From DASPSM01 sp036008465 (GTDB lineage Bacteria; Planctomycetota; Planctomycetia; Planctomycetales; Planctomycetaceae): a DNA stretch of 64,000 nt. The position numbers and the translations under genes are program-made. Shown here one piece after another: positions 24,345-33,119 of this stretch. The notes below the pieces were generated by a model that made no database searches, was not told the origin of the DNA, and was given only the letters and a program-made list of their open reading frames with translations. The DNA is taken from assembly GCA_036008465.1 (NCBI GenBank), contig DASYNP010000172.1, forward strand, positions 1 through 64,000. The letters are read 5' to 3'. Position 1 is the stretch's first letter. Each line of letters begins with the position of its first letter.

Positions 24345-26072
24345 TCAGGCGGTCTCGGCTTGCTTGAGGCCGAGTTCCTCGACCATGATCTCGCGCATGC
24401 GAAACTTCTGGAGCTTGCCGGTGACAGTTTGTGGAAACTCCTTCACCAGGCGAACGTATCGCGGCACCTTGTAGTGCGCCAACGACTTCTTGCAGAAGGC
24501 GCGGAGATCCTCCTCCGTGACTTGTTGCCCGTCGCGAACTTTCACCCAGGCGGCCACGTTCTCGACGAACTTCGGATCGGGCACTCCGAAGACCGCGACA
24601 TTTTCGACCGACGGGTGCGTGTACAGAAACTCTTCGATTTCGCGCGGATAGATGTTTTCGCCCCCGCGGCAAATCATGTCCTTGATTCGACCGGTGATGC
24701 GATAGCAGCCGTTAGGAAGCCGCACGGCAAGATCGCCCGAATGCAGCCAGTGCTCGCGATCGATGGCGGCGGCCGTTGCCTCGGGCATTTTGTAATAGCC
24801 AAGCATCACGCCGTGCCCGCGAGCGCACAGCTCTCCCTGCTCGTTGTCTCCCAACGCGTTTCCGTCCGGCCCGATCAGTTTGACTTCCCAGCCGGGTAGG
24901 GCGCGTCCCACCGTTTGCACTCGCAGCTCGAGCGAATCGTGAGTCCGCGTTTGCGTAATCACAGGCGACGTCTCGGTCAGCCCGTAGGCGATGGTCATCT
25001 CTCTTACGCCCATTTCACCCACGACGCGCTTCATCAGCTCGATTGGGCAGGGGCTGCCGGCCATGATGCCCGTTCGCAGCGACTTCAGATCGCGCCCCGC
25101 GAAGCTCGGATGTTCCAACTGGGCGATGAACATCGTCGGCACGCCATAGATCGTCGTCGCCCGCTCGGATTCGATCGCATTGAGCGTGGCCTCGGGATCG
25201 AAATGCTGCGCGGGGATGATCATCGCAGCCCCACGTGCCAGGCAGCACAACACGCCGACAACGCAGCCGAAGCAGTGATAGAACGGGACCGGAATGCAGA
25301 TGCGGTCCGACTCGGTAATTCGCTGGCAGTCTCCGATGTAGTAGCCGTTCAACAGCAGGTTGCGGTGCGTGAGCATGGCCCCCTTGGGGAAGCCGGTTGT
25401 CCCCGAGGTGTACTGAATGTTGACCGGCTCGGTTGCCTTCGGCAGAGCCTCGCGCTCCGCGAGCTCGCGGTCGGAAATCGCTTCGCCGGCGTGCAGGAAG
25501 GCTTCCCAGGACCACATTCCGGGTGCCGTTGCCGGCTTCATCGCAACGACGTGCTTGAGGAGGGGAAATTGGACGCTTTTGAGCTGTCCCGGTTTTGTGT
25601 GTTTGAGCTCGGGAACGGCCTCGTTCAACATGCCGAAGTAATCGGACGTGCGGAACTGGTCGATCAAGAACAAGGCACACGCGTCGGACTGCTTGAGAAC
25701 ATAAGCTAGCTCGTGCGTGCGATAGGCCGGGTTGATGAGCACCATCACCGCGCCGATCCGCGCGGTCGCAAATTGCAGCAGCAGCCAATTGGGCCAATTG
25801 GTCGCCCAGACGGCGACGTGCTCCCCCTTACGGATGCCCAGCGCCAACAACGCTTTGGCGACGCGGTCGACCTGCTTGTCGAACGTGCGGTAAGACACCC
25901 GCAATGCCCGCCGGTGTCGTTCAGCGGGAGGCAAGTTGGCCGGCAGCATTTGCTGAGACGCGTCGAGTTCCGGGAAGACGTACGCATCCAAGTCGGAATG
26001 TTGCTCGGCAGTACGGCGCAGCGCTGCACCGATCGTCAAACCCTCGACCCACGGCGCTTCGTCGGCCGCCAT
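24345..26072 (-). CDS. AMP-binding acyl-CoA synthetase (FadD/ACSF2-like)
   Basis: Adenylate-forming enzyme that activates a carboxylic acid to its acyl-CoA. The 575-residue protein has the P-loop YTSGTTGFPKG at 221-231, the AYGLTETSPV motif near 365, HSGDLAV near 450, GRIKDMICRGGENIYPREIEE core near 470 and the catalytic lysine near the end in TVTGKLQK. Size and motifs suit medium or long-chain fatty acids. It is followed by the MBL hydrolase on the same strand and is divergent from the membrane methyltransferase at 26300. Confidence 0.9.
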   Translation of the reverse strand: MAADEAPWVEGLTIGAALRRTAEQHSDLDAYVFPELDASQQMLPANLPPAERHRRALRVSYRTFDKQVDRVAKALLALGIRKGEHVAVWATNWPNWLLLQFATARIGAVMVLINPAYRTHELAYVLKQSDACALFLIDQFRTSDYFGMLNEAVPELKHTKPGQLKSVQFPLLKHVVAMKPATAPGMWSWEAFLHAGEAISDRELAEREALPKATEPVNIQYTSGTTGFPKGAMLTHRNLLLNGYYIGDCQRITESDRICIPVPFYHCFGCVVGVLCCLARGAAMIIPAQHFDPEATLNAIESERATTIYGVPTMFIAQLEHPSFAGRDLKSLRTGIMAGSPCPIELMKRVVGEMGVREMTIAYGLTETSPVITQTRTHDSLELRVQTVGRALPGWEVKLIGPDGNALGDNEQGELCARGHGVMLGYYKMPEATAAAIDREHWLHSGDLAVRLPNGCYRITGRIKDMICRGGENIYPREIEEFLYTHPSVENVAVFGVPDPKFVENVAAWVKVRDGQQVTEEDLRAFCKKSLAHYKVPRYVRLVKEFPQTVTGKLQKFRMREIMVEELGLKQAETA

Positions 26073-26299
26073 TGGTCCCTCCTTCGCACTACGAACTTTC
26101 GCCCAATTCGCGCGGCCCTAATAGTACATCGCTGAATCGAGTCGCGCAAAGTCCTTCCCGCCCGCTCCGCGGCTCCCACGCGTCCCTTGCGCCTCCGAAC
26201 CGCTCTTTGCCGTTTTTCCGCTGCCGGCTACGATTCCCGCCGTTTGCGCGTGGCCGCGAGCCATTCGACATCAACGACCCTGCGGAGGCGTGCCGCTTT

Positions 26300-26968
26300 A
26301 TGACGACACTGACGCCCGTGAAAACCGATGCGGGACAAGCCGCGGCCGTTCGCCCCTCCTTGAAGAACTCGAGGGCCTACCAGTACCGCATTCCGCTGAC
26401 GGCGATCGTGTTGCTGGGATCCTGGGCGTGGGTGCTGATGACGCCCCCTTGGATCGAGGAAAGCCAGCCAATCGTCTGGTTCACAAACTCTGCGGCTTGG
26501 GCGGCGTTCGCAGCCGGCGCCCTGGTGCGGATTTGGGCGACGCTTTGGATCGGCGGACGCAAAAAGCACACAATTGTGGACGATGGGCCCTATCGGGTCT
26601 GTCGTAATCCGCTCTACCTGGGCACTTTCGCCATGGTGCTGGGGGTGGCCCTGTTTCTGAAGAGTGCGGTCTTCGCCGTCGCCCTGGCATTCGTTTGGTT
26701 CCTTTACGCTTGGTACGTCGTTCCGGCCGAGGAACGCTACATGCGCGGCCGTTTTGCCTCGGCGTACGACGACTATTGTCGCCGCGTGCCGCGCTGGCTG
26801 CCCCGGTGGAGTCTTTTGCGGCGAGACGAAATCCTCCGGCCGGTCGCCGATCGGGGTGCCGTTTCGCGAGAATTCTTGCGGATGATGTGGTGGATCCTGC
26901 TTCCACTGCTCGCCGAACTCACGTGCCACGTACGCGGCACGGCCTGGTGGGAGTCGTTCACCGGTTGA
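26300..26968 (+). CDS. isoprenylcysteine carboxyl methyltransferase-like membrane protein
   Basis: The ATG at 26300 (GGAGG eleven bases upstream) gives 222 residues with four or five hydrophobic segments. The ICMT/PEMT signature is present: YRVCRNPLYLGTFAM near residue 98 (SAM and substrate binding), then VPAEERYMRGRFASAYDDYC near 147 and VPRWLP. Members methylate small lipophilic substrates at the membrane; the substrate here is unknown. The open frame upstream of the ATG is not protein-like. Single gene. Confidence 0.85.
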   Translation: MTTLTPVKTDAGQAAAVRPSLKNSRAYQYRIPLTAIVLLGSWAWVLMTPPWIEESQPIVWFTNSAAWAAFAAGALVRIWATLWIGGRKKHTIVDDGPYRVCRNPLYLGTFAMVLGVALFLKSAVFAVALAFVWFLYAWYVVPAEERYMRGRFASAYDDYCRRVPRWLPRWSLLRRDEILRPVADRGAVSREFLRMMWWILLPLLAELTCHVRGTAWWESFTG

Positions 26969-27158
26969 GTCGAGCCTGGGGTCGTTCGGCTCGACGAGTC
27001 GTGCTTCCTGGCCGCTCCACAGCGAACCATCGTGACGATGGCGGCGTCTTGACAGCGCAGTACGAGCGTCCCAGACTGGAACGCAGTCGCGCCAGGAAGT
27101 GATCGCAGTTTTTTCTTTGCTCTGATCTGCCGTTCCGCGATGAAATGCGAGGCCCCAC

Positions 27159-28103
27159 GTGCCTTCTGAGCGGACCTTGGCTTCCGTGCTCGTCGTTGAC
27201 GACTCGGCGACCGATCGCAAGCTGGTGGGCGGCTTGCTGCAGCGGGCCGGCGGCCTCTCGGTTGAATACGCAATCGACGGCAAAGACGCGATCAATCGCT
27301 TTCAGGACTCGATTCCCGACCTGGTCGTCACGGACCTGATCATGCCCGAAATGGATGGGCTGGGCCTGGTCGCCGCGATCAAAAGCGAATTTCCGCTCGT
27401 ACCTGTGGTCTTGATGACGGCCCGCGGCAACGAGGAGGTCGCGGTTGCCGCGCTCCGCGAGGGAGCAGCCGGATATGTCCCCAAGCGGATTCTCGCGCAC
27501 GACCTCGTGTCGACGACCAAGCGCATTCTGGCGGCCTCGCGAGAAGACCGTTCGCTCTCGCGGCTCATGCACCGCATGGTCCACAACCAGTCGTCGTTCG
27601 TCCTGCACAACGATCCGACCCTCATTCCGCTGCTCTTGGGGTATCTGCAGCAGGCAATTCGCTGCGTGCGACTGGGAGACGAACTCGATCGCCTTCGGAT
27701 TCGCCTCGCCGTGGAAGAGGCGCTGCTCAACGCCCTTTACCGCGGGAACCTCGAAGTCAGTTCTCGACTGCAGCAATCGGATCCAGCCGCTTACGAGGAA
27801 CTGGTCCGGACGCGGATGGCAGAGCCTCCCTACTGCAACCGCGGTACTTTCGTCTCGTGGTCGATTTCACGCGACGGAATGGAGATCACGATTCGTGACG
27901 AGGGACCCGGCTTCGAGCCCCAGTCACCTGACAGTCGCGCGGAGAGCGTCGACTTCGACACGGTCTTCGGGCGCGGCACGTTGATCATGCGAACCTTCAT
28001 GGACGAGGTCCGCTACAGTGCGTCTGGGAACGAAGTCACGCTCATCAAGCACGCCCCCGCCGTAGTGGAGGCGGCGGCCGATCAGTCGGATTCAGCGGAC
28101 TAA
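27159..28103 (+). CDS. response regulator fused to RsbW/anti-sigma-type HATPase domain
   Basis: 314 residues. The receiver domain (1-125) has all key residues: D14-D15, phospho-acceptor D59, T87 and K109. After a linker of about 50 residues comes a HATPase_c domain with E187 and N191 (EEALLNALYRG), the G1 box DEGPGF at 247-252 and G2 box GRGT at 271-274, resembling SpoIIAB/RsbW anti-sigma kinases more than sensor kinases (no H-box). It may phosphorylate an anti-anti-sigma factor in response to a histidine kinase. No STAS-domain or sigma gene is next to it. Confidence 0.88.
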   Translation: MPSERTLASVLVVDDSATDRKLVGGLLQRAGGLSVEYAIDGKDAINRFQDSIPDLVVTDLIMPEMDGLGLVAAIKSEFPLVPVVLMTARGNEEVAVAALREGAAGYVPKRILAHDLVSTTKRILAASREDRSLSRLMHRMVHNQSSFVLHNDPTLIPLLLGYLQQAIRCVRLGDELDRLRIRLAVEEALLNALYRGNLEVSSRLQQSDPAAYEELVRTRMAEPPYCNRGTFVSWSISRDGMEITIRDEGPGFEPQSPDSRAESVDFDTVFGRGTLIMRTFMDEVRYSASGNEVTLIKHAPAVVEAAADQSDSAD

Positions 28104-28498
28104 CATCGAGAGATTTTTGGCTCCGAAGCTGGCAATCTCGTCCGTTTCCGTAGGATGTTGTGGCACGCTACGTACCGGCAAAGTTCACCCGATCGTTGTG
28201 CGTAAATCTTTGTGGCATAAAGTGTTTGCGCAGATGTAGTGTACAAGCCGGGGCGATGGTTTGCGCGCTGAATATGTCCCCCCACGACGCTAGCGCGCAA
28301 GTCGTGGTCATTTGACCACTTCGGAGCAGGCCGCGTGATCCGGGCGCGGGCATCGTCTTGGGTCCAAAAAGCCGTCAAGCAGCCCTATGAATCAGAAACT
28401 GGCGATTGTCTACGACTTGCGGTGTACACCTTGCGAGTGTTTTTTGGGTGGCCTTAGCATGGATCAAGAGAACTTCGCCAACAGGGACTGTTCCGGCC
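28104..28498. other. 395-bp intergenic region with shared motif, no gene seen
   Basis: Between the response regulator and the metalloprotease-like gene. No convincing gene. It contains AGAGATTTTT at 28109-28118 and GGCACGCTACGTACCGGCA at 28162-28180, both with close matches in the intergenic region at 31151-31190. It may be promoter or repeat DNA. Confidence 0.5.
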
Positions 28499-29155
28499 AT
28501 GCGTCGCACCGCTCGCTCTCACCGCCGCCCAGCGTCTCAAAGGCTCGTATTTCCTGCACGCTCCAAGCGTACGACGGGATTGCGTCCGGCGGCCGGATTT
28601 CGGCAGCGGCTCCGGGAAACCAGCTATTCGGAGGGCTTTGGAGCCCCGGAAGTCTGGCATGAACCGGTCGGACGGAAGGACATCAAATTCGTCGTCGAGC
28701 CAGCAGGCGAAGGCTATATTCATCCCGTGACGACCGAAGAAGTCGCCAATCGAATCGCCCAACTTCCAAAGCGGTTCCGCAACCAGCTCGAAATTGTGCA
28801 ATTCAGCCGGATGACGCGGAAACGGGTTTTGTTCCCCTGCTACGGGATGCAATGGGGCACGGCGGTCTACCTCTATCCGATCGAGGCCTCGCTGGTCGAG
28901 CATTACGTGCGACCGCCACGCCCAGAACAACTCATCGAGGCCCGGATGTACGGCGGACAGTGGCAGCCCGATGGCGGCAGCTGGAAGCTGGTTTGGACCG
29001 CGGACTCGATCCGGGACTTCTATCTCAACAACGTCCTGATCCACGAAATCGGGCACACCATCGACGACCGCAACGGCGGCTTCGTCGATCGCGAGCGCTT
29101 CGCAAATTGGTTCGCAGTCGAGTATGGCTACCGCGCGTCGCGCGGCCGCCGCTAA
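28499..29155 (+). CDS. putative zinc metallopeptidase (HEIGH motif)
   Basis: The ATG at 28499 gives 218 residues with a basic N-terminus rich in Arg. A zincin motif HEIGH is at 182-186 inside the helix NNVLIHEIGHTIDD. A third ligand may come from a downstream acidic residue (DRERFANWF), but this is not certain. No signal peptide or membrane segment is clear. The family is not recognised; proteolytic activity is inferred from the motif. The gene ends within a strong hairpin terminator. Confidence 0.65.
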   Translation: MRRTARSHRRPASQRLVFPARSKRTTGLRPAAGFRQRLRETSYSEGFGAPEVWHEPVGRKDIKFVVEPAGEGYIHPVTTEEVANRIAQLPKRFRNQLEIVQFSRMTRKRVLFPCYGMQWGTAVYLYPIEASLVEHYVRPPRPEQLIEARMYGGQWQPDGGSWKLVWTADSIRDFYLNNVLIHEIGHTIDDRNGGFVDRERFANWFAVEYGYRASRGRR

Positions 29156-29227
29156 GAGCCGCGCACGAAAGTAAGCGGTCTTCTTCCTAGGGAAGTCAAA
29201 ACACCGCTTACTTCGTGCGCGGCTCTT
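29154..29227. terminator. strong bidirectional intrinsic terminator
   Basis: GAGCCGCGCACGAA at 29156 and the following GTAAGCGGT pair with ACCGCTTAC and TTCGTGCGCGGCTC at 29203-29225, giving about 23 base pairs with one bulged A. The loop is about 23 bases. AA on the left and TTTT on the right give T-tracts for both directions. It separates the convergent ends of the metallopeptidase-like gene and the membrane protein gene. Confidence 0.85.
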
Positions 29228-29229
29228 TT

Positions 29230-29784
29230 CTAGGTCGGCAGCCCGTGCTCCTGGCGGATGCGGCGAACCTCCTGAACCACTTCGCCGATCAGCTCGCTAT
29301 TGCGCTCGATGGCTTTGTACTCGATTGCGTTGACCGCGAGATTGACGACGATCGTCAGAATGGCAAACACGAAGTGGACGGTCGATGGGGAGAATTCGTG
29401 TCCTCCCGGAAGCGTCCAATTCCCGCGATCAACAGCGATCGCACCCAGAGGGATATTCAAGATCAGGACGACCAGGCAGGCCGCCATTAGGGGGATCGCG
29501 CGATATTTCAGTCGTCGGTTCTCTTGGTTCCATCGCGTGTCGAGCTTGTAAGCGAGTCGGGCTTCCTCCATCCAGCGACTGGTTCCCATGAAGTACGTCA
29601 GCAGCACGGCGTGCACGAGCGTGGCGAATATCAGCGCGGCCACAGAGATCAGCAAGTGGTAACTCATGAAGCGGCGGGTTGCCGCCGAAACGCTCCGGGG
29701 ATCGCCGATTTCCAGCCCGAGCACGAAGGCCAGAATCAAGAGCACGGTGCCGAGGATGGCCAGGGTGAGAAAAATCCGCTTCAT
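29230..29784 (-). CDS. four-helix membrane protein, unknown function
   Basis: 184 residues, ATG at 29784. Hydrophobic segments lie at about 4-26, 43-66, 95-117 and 130-152; the first may be an uncleaved signal anchor. A short amphipathic C-terminal tail (GEVVQEVRRIRQEHG) follows. No known family was recognised. It ends at the bidirectional terminator shared with the metallopeptidase-like gene. Confidence 0.7.
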   Translation of the reverse strand: MKRIFLTLAILGTVLLILAFVLGLEIGDPRSVSAATRRFMSYHLLISVAALIFATLVHAVLLTYFMGTSRWMEEARLAYKLDTRWNQENRRLKYRAIPLMAACLVVLILNIPLGAIAVDRGNWTLPGGHEFSPSTVHFVFAILTIVVNLAVNAIEYKAIERNSELIGEVVQEVRRIRQEHGLPT

Positions 29785-29913
29785 GTGCCGCTTATTCCGG
29801 GCAAGCGCTCGACCGTTGCGTCGCGTCGTGGTTCAATCGAATTCGCGGCCGGGCGGGACGTGATACCAAACCGCATCGGCTGCGACGATGAATTCTAGGG
29901 AGTCGTGGCCACC

Positions 29914-31032
29914 ATGAAAATCACACGGATTGACACGTTTCCCGTCAGCATTCCCTTGAAACCGGAACGGCGGATGGTTTCCGCGCTGGGCGTGCATGAC
30001 GTGTCGCTGTACGTTCTCGTGCGGGTCTCGACCGATGCTGGGATCGAGGGAGCCGGCGAGGCGACCGTGTTGCCGCGTTGGAGCGGGGAGACCGTCTGGG
30101 GGGCGCAAGCACTCATCGACCGTGTGCTGTCGCCCCGCCTGATTGGCGTCGATCCCACCGACATCGACGCGGTGGCCGCCCTGATGGATGAGGCGGCCGA
30201 GGACAATTGGTTCGCCAAGTCGGCGCTCGAGATGGCATGCTGGGACATTTGCGGCAAGGACTTCAAAAAGCCGATCTATGAATTGCTTGGTGGCCCGGTC
30301 CGATCGACGGCACTGCGCTGCCGCTTTTCGATGGGGGCCTATGAGCCCGACCGAGCGCGCCAACGCGCCCAGGAATTGATTGCCGCCGGCTTCGACACGA
30401 TCAAAGTGAAAGTCGGGACCGAAGTTGCCCGCGATATCGAGCGCGTGCGGGTCGTGCGCCAGGCGATCGGACCGGCGCCCTCTCTCGTCATTGATGCCAA
30501 TTGCGGTTATGACGCCAAAACGGCCATCGCCATGGCTCGGGAAATCGAAGACTGCAACGTCGCCTTATTTGAGCAGCCGACGCCACGAGGCGATTTTGAA
30601 GCCCTCGCCGAAGTCCGCCGGGCGATCCGGCCGCAGGTGATGGCCGACGACATCTGTTTTGACTTTGCCGATGCGGTTGAGTGCGTCCGCCACCGGGCCT
30701 GCGATGTCATCAGCGTCTATCCCGGAAAGAACGGCGGAATCGCCAAGTCAAAGCGGATCGTCGACTATGCCGGTCTGCACGGCGTAGCCTGCACCATCGG
30801 CTCGAACCTCGAACTCGACATCGCGTCGGCGGCGATGTGCCACCTCGTCGTGGCCTGCCGCAATCTCAACGTCGAAAAATATCCGGGTGACATCATGGGG
30901 CCGGACTACCATTCCGTCTCGGTGGTCAAGGAACCGCTCGAGATTCGGGGACCTTTGATTTCGATCACCGACCGGCCCGGCCTGGGAGTCGACGTCGACT
31001 GGAAGACGGTCGAGGCTCACCCCTGCAAATGA
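29914..31032 (+). CDS. enolase-superfamily protein (mandelate racemase/muconate lactonizing type)
   Basis: The ATG at 29914, with AGGGAG about a dozen bases upstream, gives 372 residues; a GTG three codons earlier is too close to that site. MLE-type features: K164-x-K166 (IKVKVG), metal ligands D194 (DANCGY), E220 (FEQP) and D245 or D246 (MADDI). The second-barrel lysine expected before the GG motif is not evident; the stretch reads VYPGKNGG with Tyr in that position. It is therefore probably a dehydratase, epimerase or cycloisomerase of a less usual subgroup, substrate unknown. Single gene. Confidence 0.85.
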   Translation: MKITRIDTFPVSIPLKPERRMVSALGVHDVSLYVLVRVSTDAGIEGAGEATVLPRWSGETVWGAQALIDRVLSPRLIGVDPTDIDAVAALMDEAAEDNWFAKSALEMACWDICGKDFKKPIYELLGGPVRSTALRCRFSMGAYEPDRARQRAQELIAAGFDTIKVKVGTEVARDIERVRVVRQAIGPAPSLVIDANCGYDAKTAIAMAREIEDCNVALFEQPTPRGDFEALAEVRRAIRPQVMADDICFDFADAVECVRHRACDVISVYPGKNGGIAKSKRIVDYAGLHGVACTIGSNLELDIASAAMCHLVVACRNLNVEKYPGDIMGPDYHSVSVVKEPLEIRGPLISITDRPGLGVDVDWKTVEAHPCK

Positions 31033-31222
31033 CGATAGGACAGTCGGTCGACCGGGCCTCTTTTTTTCAACGAATGCCGCCGAGGGATGCGGCCTTGCAT
31101 GGTCGCGAAAACAGGGCGATTATCCCGAAAATCAGCGGCTAGTGGTTGCGTTCTCAGAGATTTTCCGGCACGCTAAGTACAGGCAGCACCGATGTTTTTG
31201 ACGATTTTCTACAGATCGGGCT

Positions 31223-31251
31223 GGAACTGTGAGTATAAAAATTGCGTCTAA
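31223..31251 (+). promoter_or_regulatory. ECF-sigma-type promoter before the anti-sigma-like gene
   Basis: GGAACT (31223-31228) and GTCTAA (31246-31251) are separated by 17 bases, matching the common ECF pattern of GGAAC in the -35 region and CGTC/GTCTAA in the -10 region. The spacer is A/T-rich. Transcription would start about 45 bases before the ATG at 31301. The linked gene looks like an ECF anti-sigma factor, which suggests autoregulation. Confidence 0.7.
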
Positions 31252-31300
31252 GATCCAGCCACGAGCGCGCTTGGTGCCCGCTTTGCGCTGATGGTCTCTC

Positions 31301-32968
31301 ATGAACTCCGCAAATCCGAACGACATCTTATCGGCCTTTCACGACCGCGAGGCGACTCCGAACGAGGAGTCCGCCGCGAAGGCGCTGGTCGAGGGTTCGG
31401 CCGAAGCCCGCCGCGAAGTGAAAGACTACCAGCGGCTTTCGCGGCTGATCCAAGAACTGCCTCGATTAGCCGCGCCGCCGGAGTTCGCTGCCGCCGTGAT
31501 GCAGCGGGCGGAACGCGAAAGCCTCATTCCGCTGGATCCGGTGTCGCCACGGGGATCCGCGGCGACTGTGTCGGAAAAGTCGGTCTCTCCGCGTCGACGT
31601 TGGATGGCTGCCGCGGCGACGGTCTCGGTGGCTGCAGCCCTGTTGATCGCCGCCAATATCTTTGGCACGTTCAAGCCGCGGGCTCATCGCGACGAGATCG
31701 CCCGACAGGAATCGGGCCATGCGCCCGGCGATATGGAAAACCGCAAGATTTCGACTTCACAGGTGAAGTCCTCGGTTCTCGACCGCGAGGAGGGGGTCGC
31801 TCACAGCGAAAGTACACCTTTCGCCACGATCGAAGCAAAAGACGGTTCCAATCACCACGCGAGTTCGGATGCTAAAGCGGGCGCTGTCCTCCGGACATCC
31901 GTGGCGACTTCTGCCGCTCCCACGCCTCCGGCCGTGGCAGCTCCCATGCTCAAGGGCGCGCCGTCGTCAATGGAATCATCGGGCAAGGCGCACGAATTGG
32001 CCCTCATGCTTCCGGCCAACCTCAAGACAGCCAAAGTTGGCGACGTCGTGGAGGCCTTGCAGCAGGACGGCCAGCAAGTGGCCGTCGTGCGTCTGACGGT
32101 CGTTAATCAAGTCGAGGGACTTGACGGCGTCCAAAGCCTGCTTGTGCGTAACACTAGTCGCACGCTCCAGAACGTCGATGAAATCAAGCAAATGCGCCAG
32201 CATTTTGCCGTGGACAAATCGGCTCTCGTCTCGAAGGCGGCCGTACCGAGCGCCGCGGGCGACATGATTTGCGTATACGTGGAGGGTTCGCGAGACGAAA
32301 TGCTCGCAGTCCTGCAGGACCTTCAGAACGAACGCCAAATCCAGGCCGCTGAGCTAACCAACACGATTTCCTTCACGACGCTCGAGGAATACGCGAAGCG
32401 CGCAGTTCCCTCCCAAAAGCAAGGCGCCGACCGCTCAGGTGCTGCTGCGAACACGCAGATTGCCAAGGGAGCCGTCGCTCAGACACCCAAGGCATCTGGC
32501 TCGCAGATGGCCGTCAGCCTGCCGGCTTCGACCGTCGACAAAATTCTGACAGCAGGCCAATCGACGGCGAATTCGCGAGTGAAGAACTCAAAAGGCGAGG
32601 CCGAACAAGTCGATCGACTGTCCACGGTAAACACGCCTGCCGAAAGACTGGACGTTGCAAAGCGACAGGCGAGGAATGAGGGGCAAACTGCGACGACGCC
32701 GCGGCGATCTGGCACAGGTCGCCCGGGATCACGGGCAACGGCCAAACAGGCTGACCGATCGCAATCACAGGATTCGAACGAAGTCGCTGCTGCGCAGAAG
32801 CCGTTCCAGATTTTCTTTGTGATCACCGATCAGCCGCAGGCCCAAACGAATCAGCCCCCATTGAATGCCGCTAAATCGGCCGCCGCGCCTGCAAAACGTT
32901 CTGACGCAGGACAAGTGGCGCCTACGGCGAAAGCCCCGAATTCACCTCCGCAAAATCAAGCGCCCTAA
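31301..32968 (+). CDS. anti-sigma-factor-like single-pass membrane protein
   Basis: 555 residues. Residues 1-50 resemble the zf-HC2-type anti-sigma domain (ILSAFHDREATPNEESAAKAL, then REVKDYQRLSRLIQEL) although the zinc ligands (HxxxCxxC) are missing. A single membrane segment lies at about 101-122. The rest, about 430 residues, would be extracytoplasmic: Ala/Ser/Lys/Gln-rich linkers around a central domain near 220-370 (VAVVRLTVVNQVEGL, AAGDMICVYVEGSRDEM). No sigma gene is adjacent. An ECF-type promoter precedes it. Function as sigma regulator is inferred. Confidence 0.65.
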   Translation: MNSANPNDILSAFHDREATPNEESAAKALVEGSAEARREVKDYQRLSRLIQELPRLAAPPEFAAAVMQRAERESLIPLDPVSPRGSAATVSEKSVSPRRRWMAAAATVSVAAALLIAANIFGTFKPRAHRDEIARQESGHAPGDMENRKISTSQVKSSVLDREEGVAHSESTPFATIEAKDGSNHHASSDAKAGAVLRTSVATSAAPTPPAVAAPMLKGAPSSMESSGKAHELALMLPANLKTAKVGDVVEALQQDGQQVAVVRLTVVNQVEGLDGVQSLLVRNTSRTLQNVDEIKQMRQHFAVDKSALVSKAAVPSAAGDMICVYVEGSRDEMLAVLQDLQNERQIQAAELTNTISFTTLEEYAKRAVPSQKQGADRSGAAANTQIAKGAVAQTPKASGSQMAVSLPASTVDKILTAGQSTANSRVKNSKGEAEQVDRLSTVNTPAERLDVAKRQARNEGQTATTPRRSGTGRPGSRATAKQADRSQSQDSNEVAAAQKPFQIFFVITDQPQAQTNQPPLNAAKSAAAPAKRSDAGQVAPTAKAPNSPPQNQAP

Positions 32969-33119
32969 ACTTCCGGCGCCGGAGTGTGTCTTCCTCTAGC
33001 AGCGCGTTGAGTTCGCTTAGCGGCCGGCGATCGGCTATGCTCAAAAAAATCTGACCAACCGCAAATCGCCTTCATCATTCGCCGAATCGTCAAACTGGGA
33101 ACCGAAACGGGCGGAACCT

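Noticed and set aside
26228..27295. Minus-strand 355-codon frame over the membrane methyltransferase
   Set aside because: Shadow frame: basic, low-complexity composition with no domains, while the opposite strand encodes a clear ICMT-type protein.
28162..28180. Sigma54-like promoter (TGGCACG...) before the HEIGH protein
   Set aside because: The GC of the -12 element is missing at the required spacing.
31132..31326. Minus-strand 64-codon frame upstream of the anti-sigma-like gene
   Set aside because: It lies over the ECF-type promoter and shared repeat motif, and has no ribosome binding site or family likeness.
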